Assembly: GCA_030666935.1 (NCBI GenBank)
Contig: DAOUWX010000138.1
Coordinates: forward strand, 1 to 5,439
Direction: 5' to 3'
DNA from: Atribacterota bacterium
GTDB lineage: Bacteria > Atribacterota > Phoenicimicrobiia > Phoenicimicrobiales > Phoenicimicrobiaceae
DNA: 5,439 nucleotides
The position numbers and the translations under genes are program-made. The notes beneath the pieces are model-generated. The model saw nothing but the letters and a program-made list of their open reading frames with translations, did no database searches and was not told the DNA's origin. This document shows positions 1-5,439 of the stretch, piece after piece (the stretch's first letter is position 1; each line of letters opens with the position of its first letter).

Positions 1-11
1 ACAAAAGAAAA

Positions 12-39
12 GTAGGAGCACGGTGTGCCGTGTCTTCTT
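12..39. repeat. Decayed palindromic intergenic repeat (hairpin)
   Basis: A perfect 5-bp stem, CACGG at 19-23 and CCGTG at 28-32, encloses the loop TGTG. Outside it, pairing continues only as G-T wobbles and mismatches (G18-T33, G16-T35, G15-T36). The shape and letters match what I remember of a widespread intergenic palindrome in uncultivated anaerobes, with a GGGGCACGG...CCGTGCCCC core flanked by GTAG/CTAC; here the right arm has drifted to T-rich. It could instead be a weak terminator of a gene lying before the window, since pyrimidine-rich sequence follows the stem, but there is no clean T-run. The hairpin core is seen directly; the family assignment is from memory. Confidence 0.45.
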
Positions 40-43
40 GTGC

Positions 44-99
44 TAACGACTATTCACTATTCACTAACGACTAATTTAATACTCGATACGCAATACGAA
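44..99. repeat. Heptanucleotide tandem repeat array (8 units)
   Basis: The stretch divides exactly into 7-bp units: TAACGAC, TATTCAC, TATTCAC, TAACGAC, TAATTTA, ATACTCG, ATACGCA, ATACGAA. The first four form a mirror-like order of two unit types (A-B-B-A). The last three share ATAC at their start, and their TA is shifted by one base relative to the first block. The array ends just before the promoter of the TetR-family gene. It resembles short tandemly repeated heptanucleotides described in other bacteria (for example cyanobacterial STRR sequences). No coding potential or function is evident. Confidence 0.6.
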
Positions 100-106
100 T
101 GAAAAT

Positions 107-135
107 TTGACAGGAAAAAATAAATATGATATAAA
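107..135 (+). promoter_or_regulatory. Sigma-70-type promoter of the TetR-family gene
   Basis: A perfect -35 box TTGACA lies at 107-112 and a -10 box TATAAA (5 of 6 to consensus) at 130-135, separated by the optimal 17 bp. Transcription would start near 141-143, giving a leader of about 44 nucleotides before the ATG at 186. This is by far the best promoter in the window and probably also serves the downstream transporter genes by read-through. The -10 box abuts a palindromic operator, so the promoter should be closed when the operator is occupied. Confidence 0.75.
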
Positions 136-155
136 TAGACTGACGGTCAGTCTAT
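135..155. promoter_or_regulatory. Palindromic operator for the TetR-family repressor
   Basis: This is a perfect inverted repeat: left arm ATAGACTGAC (135-144), central G (145), right arm GTCAGTCTAT (146-155). Its core TGAC-N-GTCA, extended to GACTGAC-N-GTCAGTC, is a very common TetR/AcrR-family operator form. It begins on the last base of the -10 box and covers the predicted transcription start, the classic place for steric repression. The next gene encodes a TetR-family protein, so autoregulation is the simplest reading. I found no second copy elsewhere in the window, including in front of the first permease gene. Confidence 0.8.
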
Positions 156-185
156 AAAAGGAAAAAGAGAAAAAGGAAATGCATT

Positions 186-875
186 ATGGCAAGAATTACT
201 AAAGAATATCATGTACGGAAGAACGAAATACTTGATGCTGCTCAAGAACTATTTTTTACCAAAGGATATAAACAAACCTCAATTGAATCTATTATTAAAA
301 AAATCGGTGTAGCCAAAGGTACCATTTATTATTACTTTAGATCTAAAGAAGATTTAATGGATAAATTAGTTAAAAGAATGACTAATCAAATTTTAATAGA
401 AGTGAAAAAGATAACAGGAAGAACAGATTTAGATGCTCTTACAAAATTGAATAGAGCCTATATCGCTACCCGCAATGTAAAATTAGAAAATATAGAACTG
501 ATAAAATTGTATTTAAAAGTTTTATATAAAGACGAAAATATAATGCTTAGACACAAGATATATATGAGTAATGTAGAACTGTTAGTACCTGAATTTGCCA
601 AAATTATAAATCAAGGAGCAGAAGAAAAAGTATTTAACACCCCCTTTCCTCGCAAAGCAGCAAGGTTAATCTTTGAATTAGCTCAAATTTTAAGTGATTC
701 GACAGCTAAACTTTTTTTAGGAATGGATGAAAATCCCGAAATTATAAAGAAATTGAAAAAAGAAATAGATATTTATGAAGACGGTATAGAAAGGATTATA
801 GGCGCCAAGAAGGGAAGTATTAATATTGTCGATCGAAGGGCTTTAAAAAATATTATGAAGAAAATAAATATGTGA
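186..875 (+). CDS. TetR/AcrR-family transcriptional repressor
   Basis: This 229-residue protein has the typical TetR layout. An N-terminal three-helix DNA-binding domain (about residues 10-57) includes the stretch ILDAAQELFFTKGY and the helix-turn-helix ending in the recognition segment GVAKGTIYYYF (41-51), followed by KEDL at the start of helix 4. Residues ~65-205 form the variable helical ligand-binding and dimerisation domain. The lysine-rich tail (about 207-229) is slightly longer than usual. The ATG at 186 has an AAGGA Shine-Dalgarno at 173-177, 8 bases upstream. An out-of-frame ATG at 179 opens only a few codons. The protein should bind as a dimer to the palindrome at 135-155 and repress itself and, through read-through, the ABC transporter genes 153 bp downstream, releasing DNA on ligand binding. 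The ligand-domain sequence does not tell me the inducer. Family call is firm; the regulated target is inferred from position. Confidence 0.93.
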   Translation: MARITKEYHVRKNEILDAAQELFFTKGYKQTSIESIIKKIGVAKGTIYYYFRSKEDLMDKLVKRMTNQILIEVKKITGRTDLDALTKLNRAYIATRNVKLENIELIKLYLKVLYKDENIMLRHKIYMSNVELLVPEFAKIINQGAEEKVFNTPFPRKAARLIFELAQILSDSTAKLFLGMDENPEIIKKLKKEIDIYEDGIERIIGAKKGSINIVDRRALKNIMKKINM

Positions 876-995
876 AAAGATTAAAAGTGATTCGTTTGGA
901 AATTAGCAGAAAAAAATATTGTTTCTATCATTTGAAGCTATCTTCATCCGATAATGTAATATATATACAAAAAAGCTAATTAAGTAAAAAATATC

Positions 996-1025
996 ATGAT
1001 TTTTGATGACGAAAGGAAGGAGTAA
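996..1025 (+). pseudogene. Remnant of the 3' end of a lost ABC ATPase gene
   Basis: Read in frame, this stretch encodes MIFDDERKE and a TAA stop, against MISADERRE and TAA at the end of the intact ATPase gene (3060-3089). Including the following AAG spacer, 27 of 33 bases match without a gap, and in both places the permease start codon lies exactly 3 bases after the stop. Upstream of 996 the match falls to background: about half the bases agree over the preceding 20 in very A/T-rich DNA, and an in-frame TAA occurs at 981-983. The last part of the match doubles as the ribosome-binding site of the permease and may be kept for that reason, but the first five codons need another explanation. Inference: the duplicated unit included the end of an ATPase gene whose body has since been deleted. 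Confidence 0.6.
1014..1022 (+). promoter_or_regulatory. Ribosome-binding site deciding a GTG start
   Basis: AGGAAGGAG lies 6 bases before the GTG at 1029, and its AGGAAGG core 8 bases before. The paralogous gene has the same arrangement with ATG at the equivalent position (AGGAGG at 3078-3083, ATG at 3093). This supports GTG, not a later ATG such as the one at residue 39, as the true start. Confidence 0.8.
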
Positions 1026-1028
1026 AAG

Positions 1029-2270
1029 GTGTTTAGCCTCAAGCTCGGTCTAAAAAACTTAACTCGCCAGAAAAGAAGAAATTTCATTACTATTTTAGTG
1101 ATTGCTTTTGCTTTTTTCGTATTTTTATTTATTGATTCCTTAATGGAAGGCATGGAAGAAATGTCTTTTGACAATATAAAGAATTACGATACAGGGAGCA
1201 TTCAATTGGCTCATCCTGCATACTGGGAAGACAAAGACAAGCTTCCCCTGGAAAATTTAATTTATTTAAACCAGGATATAGAAGAGAGCATAAAAAATAT
1301 GGATGGAGTATTGGGAGTATCTCCCGAGCTAAGATTTAAGGCCAACCTTAATAACGGGATTGATGAAATAGCGGTCATTGGCATGGGCATCTCTATAGAG
1401 CAATATAATGAAGTTTTTGCTACTCAGAATCATGTCGTTGAAGGTTCGATGTTCGCCCCGGGCGAATCAAAAGCGGTCATAGGAATAAGTTTAGCCGAAC
1501 TGATGGATTTAAAAGTTAATGATTACATTACGCTTCTGATCAGGACGAAAGAAGAAACTTTTAATACCATTGATTTAGAAATTGTAGGATTACTACATAC
1601 GCCCAATCCGTTGATTAATAATGGCATTGTTTTTGTTCCTTTAGAAGTTGCTCGGCAGGCATTGAATGTGGAGAATGGCATTAGCATGATGGCCGTTAAA
1701 ATAAAAAAGGGAAAAGAAAATAACCCAACCATAGATAATATTAATCAAATTTTTCAGGAAAAAAACATGAATATTAATGCTTACTCCTGGAAGGAATCTG
1801 CGAAAACAGTGATATTTATGAGTACTGCTCAAGATGCTGAAACCGCTGTTATATTAATCATTATTTTAACGATTGGTATGATAGGAATTATTAATAATGT
1901 TATCCTGTCCAGCCTGGAGAGGACCAGAGAGATTGGTATGATGAAAGCATTGGGAATGAGAGAATGGGAGATTGTTTTAGTCTTTATGGTAGAGGCAACC
2001 GGTTTAGGTATCCTCGGTGGATTAACCGGCTGCTTGTTAGGTGCTGCGGGAGTAGGGTGGATAGTTAAATATGGATATGACTTAGGTTATATAGGCGGAG
2101 ATATGTCTATGTATGGAATACCGATAATCGATAAACTTTATGGGGTCTGGAATTTTTCTTCTTTTGTTTTCGTATTCTTTTTTGGAATAATTGTTGCTTT
2201 ACTTTCCAGCATAGGTCCTGCTTACTGGGCAGCCCATAAAGACCCGGTAAAAGCAATTTATCATCGGTAG
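1029..2270 (+). CDS. FtsX/MacB-type ABC transporter permease (copy A)
   Basis: This is a 413-residue permease of the LolC/LolE/MacB class. It starts at GTG. A positively charged cytoplasmic N-terminus (RQKRR, 14-18) precedes membrane helix 1 (about 20-37). A large extracytoplasmic MacB-PCD-like domain spans about 38-270, and helices follow near 272-294, 315-345 and 376-398. The FtsX-domain signature ERTREIGMMKALGMRE (297-312) sits in the cytoplasmic loop that contacts the ATPase, and the C-terminus PAYWAAHKDPVKAIYHR (397-413) is the usual family ending. It has no ATPase domain of its own, so it must work with the ATPase at 2400-3089. It is about 75% identical, by my by-eye count, to the permease at 3093-4331. 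Divergence is concentrated in residues ~224-275. Its likely role is coupling ATP hydrolysis to movements of the extracytoplasmic domain. The substrate (lipoprotein, peptide, lipid or drug) cannot be assigned. Confidence 0.9.
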   Translation: MFSLKLGLKNLTRQKRRNFITILVIAFAFFVFLFIDSLMEGMEEMSFDNIKNYDTGSIQLAHPAYWEDKDKLPLENLIYLNQDIEESIKNMDGVLGVSPELRFKANLNNGIDEIAVIGMGISIEQYNEVFATQNHVVEGSMFAPGESKAVIGISLAELMDLKVNDYITLLIRTKEETFNTIDLEIVGLLHTPNPLINNGIVFVPLEVARQALNVENGISMMAVKIKKGKENNPTIDNINQIFQEKNMNINAYSWKESAKTVIFMSTAQDAETAVILIIILTIGMIGIINNVILSSLERTREIGMMKALGMREWEIVLVFMVEATGLGILGGLTGCLLGAAGVGWIVKYGYDLGYIGGDMSMYGIPIIDKLYGVWNFSSFVFVFFFGIIVALLSSIGPAYWAAHKDPVKAIYHR

Positions 2271-2399
2271 GTGAAAAAAATTGAAATAAAGAGTAAAATA
2301 ATGAAAGGAAATTCTATTAAATGTTTTCACTGGATAAATAATTTAAATATAAAAAGGAATTTTTACTGTATTCAAATTTAATAAAGGAGGTTAAATGAA
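2271..2399. other. A/T-rich gap inside the transporter operon
   Basis: These 129 bases separate the first permease from the ATPase, while all later junctions in the operon are 3 and 11 bases. I see no strong terminator or RNA gene. Its first bases (2271-2287) faintly resemble the junction after the second permease, where the third permease begins, so it may hold decayed duplicated sequence. A weak promoter-like pair (TTTTCA at 2324, TATAAA at 2348, 18-bp spacing) is present but is expected by chance in such A/T-rich DNA. A 26-codon open frame at 2301-2381 has no convincing ribosome-binding site. Confidence 0.5.
2383..2390 (+). promoter_or_regulatory. Strong Shine-Dalgarno of the ATPase gene
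   Basis: AAAGGAGG lies 9 bases before the ATG at 2400. A competing ATG at 2395 is only 4 bases away and opens a 7-codon frame (MKCLYSY), so 2400 is the real start. Confidence 0.85.
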
Positions 2400-3089
2400 A
2401 TGTCTTTACTCGTACTAAATAAGGTTAAGAAAATTTATCAGCAGGGGAAAATAGAAGTACCAGCCTTGCGGGGGATTGACTTGATGGTTGAACAGGGAGA
2501 GTTTACCACCATTTTTGGTCCTTCCGGCTCCGGGAAAACTACGCTTTTAAATATGATAGGTTGTCTGGATACGCCCACAGAAGGAGAGATTCGTCTAAAT
2601 GACAAGAAAGTAAGTGATCTTTCCAGAAAAGCACTTGCTATGACGCGGCGTTTCAATATCGGTTTTGTATTCCAAAGTTATAACCTGATTCCGGTATTGA
2701 CGGCTTATGAAAATGTAGAGTTTGCCATCCGACTAATTGACCATTCTTCGGAATTGCAAATGAAAGAAAAAGTATTGAAAATATTAGCCGAAGTAGGGCT
2801 TAAAGGACTGGAATCCCGAAGACCGAATGAACTTTCCGGTGGAGAAAAACAGAGAGTAGCCATCGCCAGAGCGTTAGTAAAAGAACCCAAGCTTATTCTG
2901 GCGGATGAACCGACTGCCAATCTTGATTCTGAAAATGCTGCTGGTGTTGTAGACATTATGAGGAAAATGAATAAAGATTTAAACACTACTTTTATCTTTT
3001 CTACCCACGACCCTATGGTCATGAAATATGCTAACAGATTTATTAACCTGAAGGATGGTATGATTTCTGCCGATGAGAGGAGGGAGTAA
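2400..3089 (+). CDS. LolD/MacB-type ABC transporter ATP-binding protein
   Basis: This 229-residue stand-alone nucleotide-binding subunit is of normal length for the LolD/FtsE/MacB class. All catalytic motifs are intact: A-loop Tyr13, Walker A GPSGSGKTT (40-48), Q-loop Gln92 in FQSYNL, signature LSGGEKQ (145-151), Walker B LILADEP (165-171) with catalytic Glu170, D-loop ANLD (173-176) and H-loop His203 in STHDP. The stretch GCLDTPTEGEI after Walker A is typical of LolD and MacB-like ATPases. It should dimerise on the cytoplasmic face and drive the adjacent permeases, being the only ATPase gene seen for three permeases. Its stop is 3 bases before the next permease start, and its last codons contain that gene's ribosome-binding site, so the two are translationally linked. 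The last ten codons reappear, without the rest of the gene, in front of the first permease. I withhold a symbol because lolD orthology cannot be shown here. Confidence 0.95.
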   Translation: MSLLVLNKVKKIYQQGKIEVPALRGIDLMVEQGEFTTIFGPSGSGKTTLLNMIGCLDTPTEGEIRLNDKKVSDLSRKALAMTRRFNIGFVFQSYNLIPVLTAYENVEFAIRLIDHSSELQMKEKVLKILAEVGLKGLESRRPNELSGGEKQRVAIARALVKEPKLILADEPTANLDSENAAGVVDIMRKMNKDLNTTFIFSTHDPMVMKYANRFINLKDGMISADERRE

Positions 3090-4331
3090 AAGATGTTTAG
3101 CTTTAAGCTCGGGCTAAAAAACTTAACCCGTCAAAAAAGGAGAAATGTAATTACAATTATGGTGATTGCCTTTGCATTTTTCAGTTATTTACTTATGGAT
3201 TCCCTTATGAACGGCATGGAAGAAATATCTTTTGAAAATATAAAGAATTACGATACAGGGAATATCCAGGTAGCTTATCCTAAATACTGGGAAGACAGAG
3301 AAAAACTGCCCCTGGAAAATTTAATTTATTTAAATCAAGATATGGAAGAAAGCATAAAGAACACGGATGGAATATTGGGAGTGTCTCCCGAATTAAGATT
3401 TAAAGCCAACCTGAATAACGGGATTGATGAAGTAGCAGTTCAGGGTATGGGCATCTCTATTGAGCAATATAACCAGGTTTTTGCAACTCAAAATTTTGTA
3501 GTTGAAGGTTCAATGTTTACCCCTGACGAATCAAAAGCAGTCATAGGAGTAAGCTTGGCCGAATTAATGGATTTAAAGGTTAATGATTATATTACACTTC
3601 TGGTCAGAACGAAAGAGGATACCTTTAATACCATTGATGTGGAGATTTCAGGTCTGATAAGGGCTCCCAATCCAATGATTAATAACGGGATTGTTTTTAT
3701 TTCGTTAGATGTTGCCCAGCAGGCATTAAACGTGGGTAACGGGGTTACTATGCTTGCCTTGAAAACAGTTTCCGGAGATGAGGACACTGTCACCAAAGCA
3801 TTGACGGACAGTTTTAAAAATAAAGATATGGATTTGAAAGCATATTCCTGGAAAGAATCTGCTGCATCAGTCATCGCTTTAAGTGTTGCCAAAAAGGGTG
3901 GAATCGGCGCAATCCTGTCAATTGTTCTTCTAATCGGTATGCTGGGTATTATTAATAATGTTATCCTGTCTGCCCTGGAGAGAACAGAAGAAATTGGAAT
4001 GATGAAAGCCCTGGGAATGAGAGAGCAGGAGATTGTTTTTGTCTTTATGGTAGAGGCTACCGGTATAGGCATACTCGGTGGATTAGCGGGATGCTTGCTT
4101 GGATATGCAGGTGTGAGTGCGTTGGTGAAATACGGATATAGTTTAGGCTATATAGGCGGAGATGGTTCTGCATATGGCATTCCCATTCTCGATAGAATTT
4201 ATGGAACCTGGAATTATCCCGCTTTTGGTTTTTTGTTTGTTTTAGGCGTTATCGTTGCAGTGTTATCCAGTATATTACCGGCATACTGGGCAGCTAAAAA
4301 AGATCCGGTAAAAGCAATCTATCATCGATAA
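3060..4331 (+). repeat. Tandem duplication, copy B (ATPase tail + permease)
   Basis: This is the partner of 996-2270. Here the ATPase tail is part of an intact gene, so this copy shows the ancestral junction: stop TAA, spacer AAG, permease start. At the other end, the start of the third permease (4334-4349) has a faint counterpart after copy A at 2269-2287, so the duplicated unit may extend slightly further. Confidence 0.8.
3093..4331 (+). CDS. FtsX/MacB-type ABC transporter permease (copy B)
   Basis: This 412-residue permease is paralogous to the one at 1029-2270 and has the same topology: helix 1 at about 20-37, extracytoplasmic domain to about 270, then three C-terminal helices. It carries the FtsX loop ERTEEIGMMKALGMRE (296-311) and the ending PAYWAAKKDPVKAIYHR. 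AGGAGG at 3078-3083, inside the ATPase gene, lies 9 bases before the ATG. The gene is 3 bases after the ATPase stop and 11 bases before the next permease, so all three are surely co-transcribed. Compared with copy A, the first ~220 residues and the C-terminal part are well conserved. Residues ~224-250 switch from basic (IKKGKENN) to acidic (TVSGDEDT), and ~258-275 also differ around an unchanged AYSWKESA. This fits divergence of a contact surface after duplication. It probably pairs with the third permease or with copy A in a two-permease, two-ATPase complex; which pairing is used is not visible. Confidence 0.92.
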   Translation: MFSFKLGLKNLTRQKRRNVITIMVIAFAFFSYLLMDSLMNGMEEISFENIKNYDTGNIQVAYPKYWEDREKLPLENLIYLNQDMEESIKNTDGILGVSPELRFKANLNNGIDEVAVQGMGISIEQYNQVFATQNFVVEGSMFTPDESKAVIGVSLAELMDLKVNDYITLLVRTKEDTFNTIDVEISGLIRAPNPMINNGIVFISLDVAQQALNVGNGVTMLALKTVSGDEDTVTKALTDSFKNKDMDLKAYSWKESAASVIALSVAKKGGIGAILSIVLLIGMLGIINNVILSALERTEEIGMMKALGMREQEIVFVFMVEATGIGILGGLAGCLLGYAGVSALVKYGYSLGYIGGDGSAYGIPILDRIYGTWNYPAFGFLFVLGVIVAVLSSILPAYWAAKKDPVKAIYHR

Positions 4332-4336
4332 GGAGG
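4331..4336 (+). promoter_or_regulatory. Ribosome-binding site of the third permease
   Basis: AGGAGG begins on the last base of the previous gene's TAA stop and lies 6 bases before the ATG at 4343. The arrangement suggests translational coupling. Confidence 0.85.
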
Positions 4337-4342
4337 TAAAAA

Positions 4343-5439
4343 ATGAAATTTTTATGGAATTTAGCCAAAAAAAATCTATCGAGATCCAGGATTAGAACAT
4401 CAGTTTCTATAATTGCTATTGCCTTTGCTATTCTTGCCGTGGTCTTTGCCCGTGGATTAATCAACGGGCTGTTAGAGTCTTTTTTTGAAAATCATATCCA
4501 CTATAAAGCCGGACATATACGGGTTATTGATGAGGAATACAAATTAAAAGAGCGTCTCATGTCTTTAAATTATACTTTAGATGGGTTTAATGGTAAAGGT
4601 TACTCAGAGATGAGTGAAAAAATAAAGTTAGTGGAAGGGGTGGAGCAGGTTATTCCGCGACTTAAATTTGGTGCCATGGTCAGCCTGGAAGATGAATTAG
4701 TCGGCATGATGGGATGGGGGGTTGACCCCGTTGAGGAAATAAAATTTATGGGGATTGATAAAAACATAACCGAGGGCAGGATGGTTCAGGAGGGAAATAA
4801 GGAAGTTGTTATGGGAGCCGGGCTATTGGAAAAAATAGGTCGTGAAGTGGGGGAGAAAGTCACCATTTTATACATGACTCCTTTTGGTTCCTTTAAAGGT
4901 TCTACTTTTCAGATTGTTGGGAAATATCAAACTGATATACTGGCGCTGAATGATAGACTTTTCTTCCTTCCATTGGGTCAAGCCCAGAGGATTTTAGAGA
5001 TGCCGGGTGAAGTAACAGAATTACTTTTAATTACTTCAAATCACCATAAAGCTGATTCGGTTTTGCCCGGTCTTAATGAATTGTTTTCTCAAGAAGATGA
5101 ATCCGGAAAATATCTACTGCAACTTTGGAATAAAGGTTATGATTTGGTTGAACTTTTTGATTTTGCTGTTAAAATGTACAATTCCATCTATATTTTTATT
5201 ATCATATTGGCCTGTTTTGTATTGGTGAATACACTGATTATGATTATCAATGAACGTACCCGTGAAATCGGGATGATGAGTGCCCTGGGTTTGAAAAGCA
5301 GGGAAATATTGTATCTATTTACCATGGAAGGAGCAATTATTGGAATACTTGGTAGTGCTATTGGTACTGTGCTGGGTGGAATATTGACCAAGGTTTTCTC
5401 TGTTGTCGGTATTGATTATTCTGCGGCTTTTGAGGGAAT
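4343..5439 (+). CDS. FtsX/MacB-type ABC permease, 3' end beyond window
   Basis: The frame stays open from the ATG at 4343 to the window edge: 365 codons plus two bases. Translation begins MKFLWNLAKKNLSRSRIRTS. Helix 1 is at about 20-37, the extracytoplasmic domain runs to about 278, helix 2 is at about 281-302, the FtsX loop is NERTREIGMMSALGLKSRE (303-321), and helix 3 is at about 326-350. By comparison with its neighbours, about 45-60 residues, including the last helix, should lie beyond the edge. It is clearly of the same family as copies A and B (shared IAFA in helix 1, followed by a G-x-I-x-V motif) but far more divergent, so it is an older paralogue and not part of the recent duplication. 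With copy B it makes the kind of unequal permease pair seen in LolC/LolE-type transporters. It is tightly spaced with copy B, so it belongs to the same operon. Confidence 0.92.
   Translation, partial: MKFLWNLAKKNLSRSRIRTSVSIIAIAFAILAVVFARGLINGLLESFFENHIHYKAGHIRVIDEEYKLKERLMSLNYTLDGFNGKGYSEMSEKIKLVEGVEQVIPRLKFGAMVSLEDELVGMMGWGVDPVEEIKFMGIDKNITEGRMVQEGNKEVVMGAGLLEKIGREVGEKVTILYMTPFGSFKGSTFQIVGKYQTDILALNDRLFFLPLGQAQRILEMPGEVTELLLITSNHHKADSVLPGLNELFSQEDESGKYLLQLWNKGYDLVELFDFAVKMYNSIYIFIIILACFVLVNTLIMIINERTREIGMMSALGLKSREILYLFTMEGAIIGILGSAIGTVLGGILTKVFSVVGIDYSAAFEG

Larger units (their letters stand above)
996..2270 (+). repeat. Tandem duplication, copy A (ATPase tail + permease)
   Basis: This segment is homologous along its length to 3060-4331. 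It covers the ATPase-tail remnant, the ribosome-binding site, the 3-base spacer and the whole permease gene. The copies differ at many silent positions and at about a quarter of the amino acids, so the duplication is old and is not an assembly error. The repeats are direct and are separated by the gap at 2271-2399 and most of the ATPase gene. Confidence 0.8.

Noticed and set aside
1..106. Possible CRISPR array in the repeat-rich start.
   Set aside because: The repeat unit is only 7 bp with no spacers, so it is a simple tandem array.
933..946. Small hairpin TGAAG-CTAT-CTTCA after the TetR-family gene.
   Set aside because: It has only a 5-bp weak stem and no following T-run, so it is not a credible terminator.
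932..960. Possible second promoter before the first permease: TTGAAG, 17 bp, TGTAAT.
   Set aside because: The -35 matches only 4 of 6 bases and the -10 5 of 6, in A/T-rich DNA where such pairs are common. No operator accompanies it. It stays possible but unsupported.
2301..2381. Small open frame of 26 codons between the first permease and the ATPase.
   Set aside because: It has no convincing ribosome-binding site, an unremarkable peptide and very A/T-rich DNA, so it is likely to be chance.
3786..3812. ACTGTC...GACAGT inverted repeat with TTGACGGACAG, resembling the operator.
   Set aside because: It lies inside the second permease's coding region, the arms are short and widely spaced, and the match to the TGAC-N-GTCA core is incomplete.
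3587..4072. Long open frame on the minus strand opposite the second permease (161 codons), and similar minus-strand frames elsewhere.
   Set aside because: They are shadows of strongly supported plus-strand genes, with low-complexity Ile/Ser/Pro-rich translations and no family motifs.

Overview
The window reads as a chromosomal piece of a low-GC bacterium. The A/T-rich codon usage, strong AGGAGG ribosome-binding sites and a near-consensus sigma-70-type promoter show this much. The first ~100 bases hold a decayed palindromic repeat and a 7-bp-period repeat array, intergenic litter I associate from memory with uncultivated anaerobic lineages such as Atribacterota. That taxonomic hint is weak and is inference only.

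Layout, all genes on the + strand: (1) repeat-bearing intergenic DNA, 1-106; (2) a promoter at 107-135 overlapped by a perfect 21-bp palindromic operator at 135-155; (3) a TetR/AcrR-family repressor, 186-875; (4) a 153-bp gap whose last 33 bases are recognisably the 3' end of an ABC ATPase gene; (5) an FtsX/MacB-type ABC permease with a GTG start, 1029-2270; (6) an A/T-rich 129-bp gap with a strong Shine-Dalgarno at its end; (7) a LolD/MacB-type ABC ATPase, 2400-3089; (8) a second permease, 3093-4331, about three quarters identical to the first; (9) a third, divergent permease starting at 4343 and running off the window end.

Together genes 5-9 look like one operon for an ABC machine of the LolCDE/MacB (type VII, mechanotransmission) class: one ATPase and three permeases, each with an N-terminal membrane helix, a large extracytoplasmic domain and C-terminal helices. 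Such machines usually extract or push lipoproteins, peptides or lipophilic compounds from the outer face of the inner membrane rather than moving solutes through a channel. The TetR-family protein probably represses its own promoter and, by read-through, the transporter. The inducer and substrate cannot be read from the sequence.

The most informative signal is evolutionary. The duplication that made the two similar permeases carried along the last codons of the upstream ATPase gene, so the present layout (permease - ATPase - permease - permease) appears to derive from repeated ATPase-permease units, with the first ATPase now lost. I do not see a clearly new kind of biological system here. It is an unusual arrangement of known families.
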